In this document: in pieces, positions 35,971 through 45,384 of the stretch
Layout of the letters: the number at the start of each line of letters is the position of its first letter
Numbering within the stretch: position 1 is the first letter of the stretch
The notes under the pieces: generated by a model
Databases searched by the model: none
What the model was told of the DNA's origin: nothing
What the model saw: only the letters and a program-made list of their open reading frames with translations
Translations under genes and position numbers: made by a program
From: Aquimarina rhabdastrellae
GTDB taxonomy: Bacteria > Bacteroidota > Bacteroidia > Flavobacteriales > Flavobacteriaceae
Assembly (NCBI GenBank): GCA_947387485.1
Contig: CANDNT010000013.1
Location: 1 to 64,000 of the forward strand
DNA: 64,000 nucleotides
Reading direction: 5' to 3'

Positions 35971-38900
35971 ATGAAAAAAAATACCTTCATAAAAATAATA
36001 CTAGCACTACTCCTTATTGTTCTAGGAGGATATTTCTGGTATCAATCACAAATTACAACCATAGGATTAATCAATTTTAGGGATTCTCAAATGGCAGAAA
36101 TTGTTAAAGCAAACAACAATCGCTTTATCAAAACTGTACAAATTGATCCTAAAACTAACGACTTTTCTGAGCTCACCTCTTATCCTGTAATCTATTTGTT
36201 TCACATTAGCATTCTAACAGAAGAACAGCGAAACAATCTAAAAAAAGCAATGGATAATGGTAGTAAAGTTCATGTATTATTAGCTACCAGTAAAGAGAAT
36301 GACTTTAGTAATATTACTGGAGATGATTTAAAATATATCAAAGATTGTTTTGACAACGAAGGTGTAGCTAATATTAAACGCTTTTTAAATTACTCTCGTA
36401 AAGTTTTTGATAATCGTTCTTTATTTGTAGAAGATATAACACCTCCAAAAGTTTTTCCTAAAGATCTATTTTTTAGAATAGGTACTGCAGATTACTTTGA
36501 AACTCCCGAAGCATATTGGGATTATTACAAAAAACAAGGTCTTTATAAAGAAGGTAAACCTAAGATTGTTATCATGAGTGCAAATAGCGGATCACAATCT
36601 CAATTCCGCTCATATATGGACAAGATGATTCTCAATCTTGAACAACGTGGGTTTAACGTAGTAGCTCTCGAAGGATTTAAAAAGAAACTTGCTAACTTAA
36701 AAAAGTTACAACCAGATATGGTCATTAACTTCCCTCACGGAAGAATTTCTTTTGGAGAAGAAGCCGTTGATTGGTTAAAACAAGAAAATATCCTATATCT
36801 AACCCCTCAATTAGTTTATCAAAAAGAAGAAGCTTGGAAAAATGACCAACAGGGTATTTCGGGCGGAATCATGGGACAAAATATTGTTGTTCCAGAACTT
36901 GATGGAGCAATTCATCCTTTTGCTGTAGCTGCCGAGTATATTAACGAAAGTGGTTATCACTCTTATCAACCTATTCCTGGTAGAATAGAACGTTTTTGCG
37001 AAACAGCAGAACGTTGGTTAAATTTAAGAGCAAAGCAAAATGCCGATAAAAAATTAGTCATTTATTACTACAAAGGAAATGGTAAAAATGCACTTGTTGC
37101 TGGTGGACTTGAAGTTGGTAATTCTATTTTTAGCGTATTACATCATCTTAAAAAAGAAGGGTATAATTTGGGAGATTTGTCAGATGATTTTGATCATTTC
37201 ATGAATCGTATCCATACAGAAGGTCCTCTACTTGGGGATTATGCATTGGGAACTCTAAACAATTTTGTTAAAACTGGATCTCCAGAGTTAATCCCTACTG
37301 CAACATATGAGTCTTGGTTATCTTCAGAGTTGCATCCTGATAGTTATAAACAAGTGGTAGATAGTTATGGTAAAGCTCCAGGTACCTATATGGTCACTCA
37401 AAAAAACAATACTCCCCATCTTGTTATTCCTCGAGTTCAATTTGGTAATGTGGTATTAATGCCTGTTCTTGCTGCCGCTCTAGGCGAAAATGAATTTAAA
37501 CTAGCTCACGGTGTTCCTAAAGCACCTCCTCATGCCTATATCGCATCTTATTTATGGGCTCGCAAAGGATTTAATGCAGATGTTGTTGCACATTTTGGAG
37601 CGCACGGTAGTGTCGAGTTTACCCCTTGGAAGCAGTTATTGCTTTCGCTAAAAGATTGGCCAGAAGCATTAATCGCTCCTGTTCCTCATTTGTATGTTTA
37701 TTCTATTGACAACATAGGTGAAGCTATGATGGCAAAACGTAGAACTTATGCTACAATGTTATCTCATCTTACGCCTCCTTATTCTGATGCACAGCTTTAT
37801 GGAGATTTAAAAAACATTTCTGAAGTATTACATAAGTATGGCGAAGTTCAAAATCCAGCAATTAAAGCGCAACTCAAAAAACAAATTCTTACCGTTATAG
37901 ACTCTTTATCTCTAGACAAAGATTTAGAACTAAGTAAAGAGCAAATAACTGCTTTGGATAAAGAAACCATAGCCGATATTCATCATTACCTGCATGAGGT
38001 AGAACGTGAAAAAATTATCATGGGATTACATACCTATGGTGTTTCTCAAACTCCAGAAGAGCGTAATGAAACGGTAAGAATGATGGCCATTGATCCTATT
38101 GCTTCTAGTCTAGAAGAATTAGCTACTTTACAACATAAAGTAATCAAGCCCAAAAAGAAAAAGCATCATCATAAGCACAGTCATGATCATAAACATAAAG
38201 TACATGAAAAAACATATCATTCGCTAGACGAAATCGCCTCAGATGATTATGAAGCTCAAGCTAGTTTTATGATTAAAAAAATTCTATTAGAAAATGAAGA
38301 GCCGTTGCATTTCTTTGGTCAAGAAAGAGAGCAACTATTACAAGAACTAGAAAAAACATATGGATCTCTAGAAGAAAGTCCTATTTCCGCATATTATGGT
38401 GGGAGTTATGCTAGAAAGAAGAAAGAAAAAAAGAAAAAAGCTAAGGATTCAAAAGAAGAACTGGTTTATGATATTAAAACGCATAAAATGGTTCCGAAAT
38501 CTAGTTTGCAAAAAGAAGAAATGACACTTAAAAAAGCTGAAGGTTTATTTGTTCACCTTTCGGCTAATCGCAAAACAGCCAAAGGAATTAATCACCTTAT
38601 GTCTCCCGAAGGTTTTAATGAACTCTCTGGTTTACTTGATAATAAAAGCTTCAAACAATTTGAGACTACTGCTAACTTTAACAAAGACGTAGCATGGAAA
38701 GTACAGGTTTTAAAAGATAAATATTTTAAACAATTATTAGAATTCATACAAGATAGCACACAAAAAGTTACCGTTTTAGCACTAGCTAATGATAACGCTA
38801 TCCAAAAAAGAATTGAATCTTATCATTCAAAAATTGATCAAGGGATTATAAAAAAGGCTAACGAAAATGATCGTCTACAAAGTTTCCTTAACCTTTATAA

Positions 38901-40830
38901 AATCTCAGAAGAAGCCTTATCTAAACAACTTAAATTAGATGAAAAAGCAACTGTTTTAGCACAACAAAAAACATTAGATTTTTATTTAGAAAACATCGAC
39001 GCTATTACTGAAACTACACTAGAAGGTCAAAATGACTTATTCGCTGTTCAAGCTATACTAAAAAGTACTAAAGGAACCGAAATTCTTCAACGTAAAAAAC
39101 AGCTAATCGCAAAACAATGGGTTCGTATTCAAACTAAAGAAAAACAAATACTTGCAGCTTTATTACAGCTAAGAGAGAATTTACTAGATATTCCTAATTA
39201 TCGTGAAGGAATTAATAGTTCTCCATCACTAGAATTAGATGCTTTTGTTAATGGTATGAATGGTGGTTATATAGCTCCTTCATCTGGTGGTGATCCTGTT
39301 TCTAATCCATTGGCTGTACCTACTGGAAAGAATTTATATTCGATTAACGAACAAGTAACTCCTACCAAAGAAGCTTTTGAAGCTGGACAGATTCTAGCAC
39401 AACAAGTTTTACAAAAACATATTGCTAAACATGGACAATATCCTAAAAAAATAGCCTATTCTTTATGGGGTGGTGAGTTTATTCGTAATCAAGGATTAAA
39501 CATCGGACAAATATTCTATATGCTTGGAGTTGAACCGGTACGCAATTCTTATGGACGTGTACACGATGTTAAATTAATTCCGATAGAAGAACTTAAACGT
39601 CCGCGTATAGATGTTTTAGTGCAAACTTCTGGACAGTTTAGAGATTTAGCTGCTTCTCGTATTAACTTAATCCATAAAGCTATTCAAATTGCTGCAGATG
39701 CAGAGGATAATGGTGCTTACGAAAATTATGTCAAAGAAGGATCTGCGCTTGCCGAACGTCAAATGAAAGAAAAAGGATTCTCTCCAGAAGAAGCTCAAAA
39801 ATTCTCTAAAATCAGAGTCTTCGGAGGGCTTAACGGAAACTATGGAACAGCAATCATGGGATTAGTAGAGCAAGGTGATAAATGGGAAACCGAAGAAGAA
39901 ATCGCTGCTACTTATACCAAAAACATGGGGGCTATGTATGCAGATGGAAATTGGGCTTCGTATAAAGAAGGTTTATTTGAAACCATGATGACCAATACCG
40001 AAATTGTAATGCATCCTCGCTCATCAAACGAGACGGGACCTATTTCTCTAGATCACGTATATGAGTTTATGGGTGGATTAACAGCTAGTATTCGAGTGGC
40101 TACTGGGAAAGATCCTGATGGATATTTTAACGACTATAGAAATCGATACAATCCAAAAGTACAAGGATTAAAAGAAGCAATATGGACAGAAACCAGAACC
40201 AATCTTTTTAATCCTAAATATATAAAAGCACAAATGCAAGAAGGCGAAAGTGCTGCTGAAGGTTTTGCAGAAAACTTTAGAGATACTTATGGTTGGAATG
40301 TGATGAAACCCGATGCGATTGATAAAGAAATCTGGGAAGGATATTATGACATTTATGTTAAGGATAAACAGGAATTAGGTACCATAGAATTCTTTAAAAA
40401 CACTAATCCTTATGCCTTACAAGAAATGACAGCTGTAATGCTAGAAACAATTAGAAAAGGATATTGGAAACCTAATGAAACTGTAGTTAAAGACATCGCT
40501 CAAATGCATGCTTCTTTAATCAAGGATCATAAAGCTGGTTGTAGCGGGTTTGTTTGTGATAATACTAAATTAAAAGAAATGATTACCGAGTTACTTGCTG
40601 GCTCAAGTTTACAAGAAATATATACCAGAGAAATCGCTACTGTAAGAGAGGGTGATGCTCAAAATCAAGAAACTGAAGAAGGTATGGTACTTGAAAAAGA
40701 ACAAATTACCTTGGATAATATCACTCAATTAATAAAAGAAAACCTTTCTACGCTTATTCTACTCATTTTATTACTAGGTGGAGCAATCACTTGGGGAGTT
40801 ATTAAGCGCAAAAAAGAACACGAAGATTAA
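35971..40830 (+). CDS. Membrane-anchored CobN-like chelatase (HmuS-like)
   Basis: A 1619-residue CobN/BchH-family protein. It has an N-terminal anchor (about 8-24) and a second helix near the C-terminus (about 1590-1610), so the body faces one compartment, probably the periplasm. CobN landmarks include DMVINFPHGRISF, HFGAHGSVEFTPWKQ, FGGLNGNYGTAIMGL and HPRSSNETGPISLDH. Among the familiar hallmarks, a Lys/His-rich insert (727-751, twelve histidines) looks like a metal-holding loop, followed by a long helical insertion (about 770-1090). In hmu loci this subunit is tied to haem use, and removal of iron from haem has been proposed for HmuS. No CobS/CobT ATPase is nearby, which argues against cobalamin synthesis. 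Confidence 0.88.
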   Translation: MKKNTFIKIILALLLIVLGGYFWYQSQITTIGLINFRDSQMAEIVKANNNRFIKTVQIDPKTNDFSELTSYPVIYLFHISILTEEQRNNLKKAMDNGSKVHVLLATSKENDFSNITGDDLKYIKDCFDNEGVANIKRFLNYSRKVFDNRSLFVEDITPPKVFPKDLFFRIGTADYFETPEAYWDYYKKQGLYKEGKPKIVIMSANSGSQSQFRSYMDKMILNLEQRGFNVVALEGFKKKLANLKKLQPDMVINFPHGRISFGEEAVDWLKQENILYLTPQLVYQKEEAWKNDQQGISGGIMGQNIVVPELDGAIHPFAVAAEYINESGYHSYQPIPGRIERFCETAERWLNLRAKQNADKKLVIYYYKGNGKNALVAGGLEVGNSIFSVLHHLKKEGYNLGDLSDDFDHFMNRIHTEGPLLGDYALGTLNNFVKTGSPELIPTATYESWLSSELHPDSYKQVVDSYGKAPGTYMVTQKNNTPHLVIPRVQFGNVVLMPVLAAALGENEFKLAHGVPKAPPHAYIASYLWARKGFNADVVAHFGAHGSVEFTPWKQLLLSLKDWPEALIAPVPHLYVYSIDNIGEAMMAKRRTYATMLSHLTPPYSDAQLYGDLKNISEVLHKYGEVQNPAIKAQLKKQILTVIDSLSLDKDLELSKEQITALDKETIADIHHYLHEVEREKIIMGLHTYGVSQTPEERNETVRMMAIDPIASSLEELATLQHKVIKPKKKKHHHKHSHDHKHKVHEKTYHSLDEIASDDYEAQASFMIKKILLENEEPLHFFGQEREQLLQELEKTYGSLEESPISAYYGGSYARKKKEKKKKAKDSKEELVYDIKTHKMVPKSSLQKEEMTLKKAEGLFVHLSANRKTAKGINHLMSPEGFNELSGLLDNKSFKQFETTANFNKDVAWKVQVLKDKYFKQLLEFIQDSTQKVTVLALANDNAIQKRIESYHSKIDQGIIKKANENDRLQSFLNLYKISEEALSKQLKLDEKATVLAQQKTLDFYLENIDAITETTLEGQNDLFAVQAILKSTKGTEILQRKKQLIAKQWVRIQTKEKQILAALLQLRENLLDIPNYREGINSSPSLELDAFVNGMNGGYIAPSSGGDPVSNPLAVPTGKNLYSINEQVTPTKEAFEAGQILAQQVLQKHIAKHGQYPKKIAYSLWGGEFIRNQGLNIGQIFYMLGVEPVRNSYGRVHDVKLIPIEELKRPRIDVLVQTSGQFRDLAASRINLIHKAIQIAADAEDNGAYENYVKEGSALAERQMKEKGFSPEEAQKFSKIRVFGGLNGNYGTAIMGLVEQGDKWETEEEIAATYTKNMGAMYADGNWASYKEGLFETMMTNTEIVMHPRSSNETGPISLDHVYEFMGGLTASIRVATGKDPDGYFNDYRNRYNPKVQGLKEAIWTETRTNLFNPKYIKAQMQEGESAAEGFAENFRDTYGWNVMKPDAIDKEIWEGYYDIYVKDKQELGTIEFFKNTNPYALQEMTAVMLETIRKGYWKPNETVVKDIAQMHASLIKDHKAGCSGFVCDNTKLKEMITELLAGSSLQEIYTREIATVREGDAQNQETEEGMVLEKEQITLDNITQLIKENLSTLILLILLLGGAITWGVIKRKKEHED

Positions 40831-40853
40831 CGTTCTCATTATATAATTAGTTA

Positions 40854-40890
40854 TCCCCTTAGTTTAAGTTGATATACTATACTAAGGGGA
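40854..40890 (+). terminator. Hairpin after the CobN-like gene
   Basis: The stem TCCCCTTAGT / ACTAAGGGGA has a 17-base loop and only a weak T tail. A second perfect hairpin, ATATCCTATA / TATAGGATAT, lies at 40934-40960. They separate the chelatase operon from the TonB receptor promoter, though read-through seems possible. Confidence 0.5.
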
Positions 40891-41011
40891 TTAACCTCAT
40901 AACGATCCTCTACTACATTAGTCAAACTAATGTATATCCTATATCCCACTTATAGGATATAGTTCTTAAATCTTACCTCTATATAAATCTGATTATCAAA
41001 TTAAAAAAATG

Positions 41012-41089
41012 TTGTTTTTATTAAGTCTAAATAATAATAAATAATATATTTGCATCACAATACTTTTTATTAAGAATGATTCTAAACAA
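41012..41089 (+). promoter_or_regulatory. TonB-receptor promoter with two metalloregulator-like boxes
   Basis: Box C (41012-41034) pairs TTGTTTTTA with TCTAAATAA around TTAAG (6 of 9 symmetrical). Box D (41067-41089) pairs TTATTAAGA with TCTAAACAA around ATGAT (7 of 9) and covers the start codon at 41076. The -7 box TATATTTG sits between them at 41045-41052. The two-box layout repeats that of the operon promoter 7 kb upstream. The right arms are well kept and the left arms weaker. Confidence 0.55.
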
Positions 41090-43205
41090 AATACATATTA
41101 TATTCCCCTTCTTGTTACTATCTAATGTAATTTTATGGGCACAAGAATCCAAAGTAGCCAATGACTCTACACAAACAAATATCTTAGAAGAAGTTATTAT
41201 TAGTGCTACTCGTACAAAAAGACAATTATCTTCTTTACCCCTACCCGCACAGATCATTAATAAAAAAGAACTTAAAAGTTCTAATTCTTTACGCCTAAGT
41301 GATATTTTAAACGAGCAAACAGGCATCATCACTGTGAGCGATTTTGGTGGTGGAGAAGGAGTTCAATTACAAGGACTAGATTCTCAATATACTTTAGTTT
41401 TAATTGATGGTGTTCCTATTATAGGTCGTTCTGCTGGGACTTTGGACTTAAGTAGAATTACTGTAGGGAACATAAAACAAATTGAAGTTGTAAAAGGTCC
41501 TTCTTCTAGTCTTTATGGATCTGAAGCTATTGGTGGCGTGATCAATATCATTACAGAAACACCTGAATTAGGATTCAATGGGAATCTAGATTATAGATTT
41601 GGTTCTTTTAATACTCATGATGTTAATCTTGATGCCTCTTATAGCAAAAAAAAGCTTGCCATTAGTGCTCATGTTAATAGATATAGTAGCGATGGATATG
41701 ATCTTATTGATGATTCAGAAAATATCAATACTCCTAATCTTTTTAGTAGCCAACCTAAAACTGTAGAACCTTTTGTTAACTATACATTTAACCCTAAGAT
41801 CAAATACGATTTTAATGACAATACTTCGGCTGTGTTATCATATCGCCATTATTTACAAGATCAAGATAATGTGGCTATTTCTGGAGGAAATATTTTAAGT
41901 GGTGATGCAAAGCTTAGAGAATGGAATACTCATTTTAAATTAGACCATCAATTTAATTCAAAATGGAAAAGTTATCTAGAGTTTTATGCTACACGTTACA
42001 AAGCTGAAAGTGATTTATTTGAACTTAACAGTGGAGCTCTTTTTGACGAATCTTATTTTAATCAATTTTTATTAAGACCTGAATTAAGAACGACTTACGA
42101 AGCTAATGAAAATCATTCTTTTATAGGTGGTATAGGTTGGACTAACGAGAGTTTAGAACGTACATCATTTTCTACAAATCCTGAGTTTAATTCTCAATAT
42201 GTATACCTACAATACGATGGTCATTACTTTGATAAGCTAAATGTTATTCTAGGAGCTCGCTTTGATAATCATAGTGAATACGAATCTCAATTCAGTCCTA
42301 AATTAGCCTTACGTTACAAAATCAATGATCAGGTAGCGGTAAAAGGATCTATAGGATACGGATTTAAAGCACCCGATTTCAGACAATTATATTTTGATTT
42401 TACAAACTCTACAGTAGGCTATACTGTTCTAGGATACAATGAAGTACCAAGAAGGCTCGCTGAATTAGATAATTTAAATCAAATTACCGCAGTAACAGTT
42501 CCGCTTTCAACTTTTGATTCAGAATTAAAACCAGAGAGTTCTGTAGGATACAATTTAGGTTTTCAATACAAACCTTTAAATCGTTTACAATTAGAAGTTA
42601 ATCTCTTTAGAAATGACATAAAGAACTTAATAGATACAAGAGTAATTGCTAGAAAAACTAACGGTCAAAATGTTTTTAGTTATTACAATGTAAATAAAGT
42701 TTTCACTCAAGGTATCGAATTTAATGCCAATTGGAAACCTATCAATACACTTAGCATAAGTGGAGGGTATCAATACTTACTTGCAAAAGATAAAGATGTT
42801 ATTGACAACCTAGAAAACAACGTCAACAATTTTGCTCGTGATCCTAATACACAAGAGACTATCGAACTTGAAAAAGAAGATTATTTCGGGCTTTACAATC
42901 GTTCTCGTCATATGGCTAATCTAAAAATATATTATGCTATTCCACAATGGGGATTAGATGCTAATATTAGAACCACATACCGAAGTAAATATGGAATCTT
43001 TGATTCAAACGGAAACGATTATCTAGACAAGTTTGACTCCTTTGTAGATGGCTATACAATCATTGATTTTGCTATCAATAAAAAACTATACAAACATTTT
43101 GAAATAGGTGCTGGTATCGATAACGTATTTGATTTTACCGATACCGAAAATATCAGCAATATCGCTGGTAGCCTTATTTACGGAACCTTAAAAATAAACT
43201 ATTAA
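41076..43205 (+). CDS. TonB-dependent outer-membrane receptor (HmuR-like)
   Basis: 709 residues: a signal peptide (about 1-22), the TonB box region, a plug domain (about 40-150, with NILEEVVISATRTKRQLSSLP and VEVVKGPSSSLYGSEAIGGVINI), then a 22-strand barrel. The size and the companion HmuY gene 30 bases downstream point to a haem receptor like HmuR; the conserved HmuR haem-ligand histidine cannot be assigned with certainty. It is a separate transcription unit from the chelatase operon but shares its control elements. Confidence 0.92.
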   Translation: MILNKIHIIFPFLLLSNVILWAQESKVANDSTQTNILEEVIISATRTKRQLSSLPLPAQIINKKELKSSNSLRLSDILNEQTGIITVSDFGGGEGVQLQGLDSQYTLVLIDGVPIIGRSAGTLDLSRITVGNIKQIEVVKGPSSSLYGSEAIGGVINIITETPELGFNGNLDYRFGSFNTHDVNLDASYSKKKLAISAHVNRYSSDGYDLIDDSENINTPNLFSSQPKTVEPFVNYTFNPKIKYDFNDNTSAVLSYRHYLQDQDNVAISGGNILSGDAKLREWNTHFKLDHQFNSKWKSYLEFYATRYKAESDLFELNSGALFDESYFNQFLLRPELRTTYEANENHSFIGGIGWTNESLERTSFSTNPEFNSQYVYLQYDGHYFDKLNVILGARFDNHSEYESQFSPKLALRYKINDQVAVKGSIGYGFKAPDFRQLYFDFTNSTVGYTVLGYNEVPRRLAELDNLNQITAVTVPLSTFDSELKPESSVGYNLGFQYKPLNRLQLEVNLFRNDIKNLIDTRVIARKTNGQNVFSYYNVNKVFTQGIEFNANWKPINTLSISGGYQYLLAKDKDVIDNLENNVNNFARDPNTQETIELEKEDYFGLYNRSRHMANLKIYYAIPQWGLDANIRTTYRSKYGIFDSNGNDYLDKFDSFVDGYTIIDFAINKKLYKHFEIGAGIDNVFDFTDTENISNIAGSLIYGTLKINY

Positions 43206-43235
43206 AAAACACAGTAACCCTTATATATAATAAAA

Positions 43236-43874
43236 ATGAAAAAAGTAATTTACCGTAATGCATTAGTTGCCTTTATAGCAATTTTAGGATTAATATCGTG
43301 TAGTAATGATGATGATGATGCAGGAGATATATCACAACCTCTAGTATCTACAAGAGCAGAAAATATTCCAGCTCCACAAACAGGTGGTGGCGGACAACCT
43401 GCTGGAGGTCCATTTACAAAGTTTAGTTTTGAAACTGGTACTGTAGTAGCAGAAGATAGTAATGATTGGGATATCGCTTTTAGAGGAACAACTATAGCTA
43501 TTAATGGTGGTGATGCAACTGGAACTACAGACGAACCTAATCGTAGTGGTGATGTAGGTGTACAAATAGTTGATGGTACTTTTGCTAGTGTAACTACTGC
43601 ACCAGCTTCTGGATATGATCAAGATGGGGCTAATGGTTTTGCTATAACTACAGGAAGTGGTAATGGATGGTATACATATACAGGGCCACCAAGTCATCTT
43701 ATCTTACCTATTCCTGGAAAAATCTTAGTATTTAAGACTTCTAGTGGAAATTATGCAAAAGTCGAAATCTTAAGTTATTATAGAGATGCTCCTGCACAAC
43801 CAGATGGTTCAAATTCTAGAGAGTATACATTTAATTATACGTATAATCCTAATGTAGGAGATCTCAATTTCTAA
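43236..43874 (+). CDS. HmuY-family haem-binding lipoprotein
   Basis: 212 residues: a lipoprotein signal with lipobox (LISC) and acidic NDDDDD tail, then an HmuY body recognised from YFSFETG-like KFSFETGTVVAEDSNDWDIAFRG (in pieces), the FAITTGSGNGWYTY block and the terminal YTFNYTYNPNVG. HmuY proteins sit on the outer membrane, take haem from host or environmental proteins and pass it to the TonB receptor. A Pro/Gly-rich segment (about 47-58) follows the anchor. Placed right behind the receptor gene, it completes the locus. Confidence 0.9.
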   Translation: MKKVIYRNALVAFIAILGLISCSNDDDDAGDISQPLVSTRAENIPAPQTGGGGQPAGGPFTKFSFETGTVVAEDSNDWDIAFRGTTIAINGGDATGTTDEPNRSGDVGVQIVDGTFASVTTAPASGYDQDGANGFAITTGSGNGWYTYTGPPSHLILPIPGKILVFKTSSGNYAKVEILSYYRDAPAQPDGSNSREYTFNYTYNPNVGDLNF

Positions 43875-44040
43875 TCTTATTCTATAGCGTTCTATTTTTT
43901 TTACTATTCATAATCAGAACAAAATTTTATAATTAAAAACCATAAACTATTTAGTAATACATCTATGTTATAAAATTTTGTTGTTGTTAAGATCGATAGA
44001 TTTTTATTAGGAGTTTTTTTAATCTATTTATCTTTTTATT

Positions 44041-44077
44041 AAAGGCTTGTTTTTAAATAAAAACAAGCCTTTTTTTT
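44041..44077 (+). terminator. Terminator of the receptor-hmuY unit
   Basis: The 14-bp stem AAAGGCTTGTTTTT / AAAAACAAGCCTTT with a 4-base loop and a T10-like tail. It lies about 165 bases past the HmuY stop. The remaining 300 bases up to the FHA gene are very AT-rich and hold no ORF I can support; no obvious RiPP precursor is hidden there. Confidence 0.9.
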
Positions 44078-44386
44078 CTCAAAAAAAGATTGTATTTTTT
44101 ATATATTATATACTTTTTTTCTATCATATATCACTATGTTTTTACCGCAAAAAGTATGCTTTTTTAGAATACTGTAAACTCCGTATAATTTTCTAATTTT
44201 AATCAAGTTCGGTATCATCTCATAATTAAGGCATATTTCTTTTCCTCTTCAAAACACCTTATAATCATTTGATTATCGAATAGTAATCTATTAAAAGCTT
44301 TAATTATTTTTTAATAGTATAGTTTATCTATGATTAAATTAAACATGTTTATCAATATAAATTGTTAAACTTAAAAATTAGGTTTT

Positions 44387-45346
44387 ATGGCGATTGTTAA
44401 AAACACCTCCACTGACGAAATCATAGTTTTGCATTCGCAGCATCTCTTTGGTAGAAATCAGCAATTAAGTAACACGCATATTTCTGAATCTGATATTTCT
44501 CAATCGCATGCTACTATTTTTTGGAAATGTGATTGTTGGTATCTTAAAGATCATAGTAGAAATGGAACTCTTGTTAACGGAAAATTTATAAGTCAATCTA
44601 CTCATAAATTACAAAATAAAGACACCATACAATTTGGCCAAGCAACCTCAACAAAATGGCAATTAATCGAAAATAATGCCCCTTCTTCGTATTTACAATC
44701 ATTAACTCACAAACATAAAATTTATGCGCTTCCTTTTTCTTTAGATATGTTACATACACTATATCAAGATGTTCATATTTATAAATCTGTAGATCAACGA
44801 TGGAATGCCAAAATAAAAAACAATACCATAGCACTGATCCATGGTACTACTATAGCTTTCAATAATGATACCTGGATTTTTATAGAAAATAAAAATTTTG
44901 AAGAGACTATTGATCATGGTCAGATTTTAAAACAAGCATACTATCAATTTACTTTAAGTCAAGATGAAGAACATATAGATTTAAAGATCATTTCTAATAA
45001 ACTTATGTTAGACTTAGGATCAAGAGTATATAACTATCTTTTATTAACTCTAGCCAGAAAACGTTTATTAGATGCTAATGCCTCCTACTCCATCATAGAT
45101 CAAGGATGGATTGCAATTGAAGATTTGATTTCGGATTTAAGTAAAGAATTTGTAAAAGATATTGATGCATATTATATCAATTTGCAAATTTATCGCATTA
45201 GAAAAAACTTATCGGCAATAGAACCTTATGGGTATCTATTTATAAACATTATTGAACGTAAAAACGGATTTATACGATTTGCTCACCCGTATTTTAAAAT
45301 CATTAAAGAAACTCAAGTTATAGGCGAATTGCCCGTAAAATTATAA
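44387..45346 (+). CDS. FHA-domain protein with C-terminal winged-helix-like domain
   Basis: 319 residues. A forkhead-associated domain spans about 15-100: FGRNQQLSN, SDISQSHATIFW, and KDHSRNGTLVNGKFIS keep the GR, SxxH and NG core that binds phosphothreonine. The C-terminal half includes a basic helical region (about 205-300) with RIYRIRKNLSAIEPYGYLF, which resembles the winged helix of response-regulator or SARP-type proteins. It sits 38 bases before a Ser/Thr kinase gene, an obvious partner: phosphorylation could switch the DNA-binding half. It is the likely regulator of the downstream cluster. Confidence 0.78.
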   Translation: MAIVKNTSTDEIIVLHSQHLFGRNQQLSNTHISESDISQSHATIFWKCDCWYLKDHSRNGTLVNGKFISQSTHKLQNKDTIQFGQATSTKWQLIENNAPSSYLQSLTHKHKIYALPFSLDMLHTLYQDVHIYKSVDQRWNAKIKNNTIALIHGTTIAFNNDTWIFIENKNFEETIDHGQILKQAYYQFTLSQDEEHIDLKIISNKLMLDLGSRVYNYLLLTLARKRLLDANASYSIIDQGWIAIEDLISDLSKEFVKDIDAYYINLQIYRIRKNLSAIEPYGYLFINIIERKNGFIRFAHPYFKIIKETQVIGELPVKL

Positions 45347-45384
45347 AACAACAAACGCTACCCTTAGATTTTTTTATAATTCAG

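Noticed and set aside
43875-44386. Search for a hidden short RiPP precursor before the FHA gene
   Set aside because: Only a terminator and AT-rich sequence found; no short frame with a leader-core pattern.
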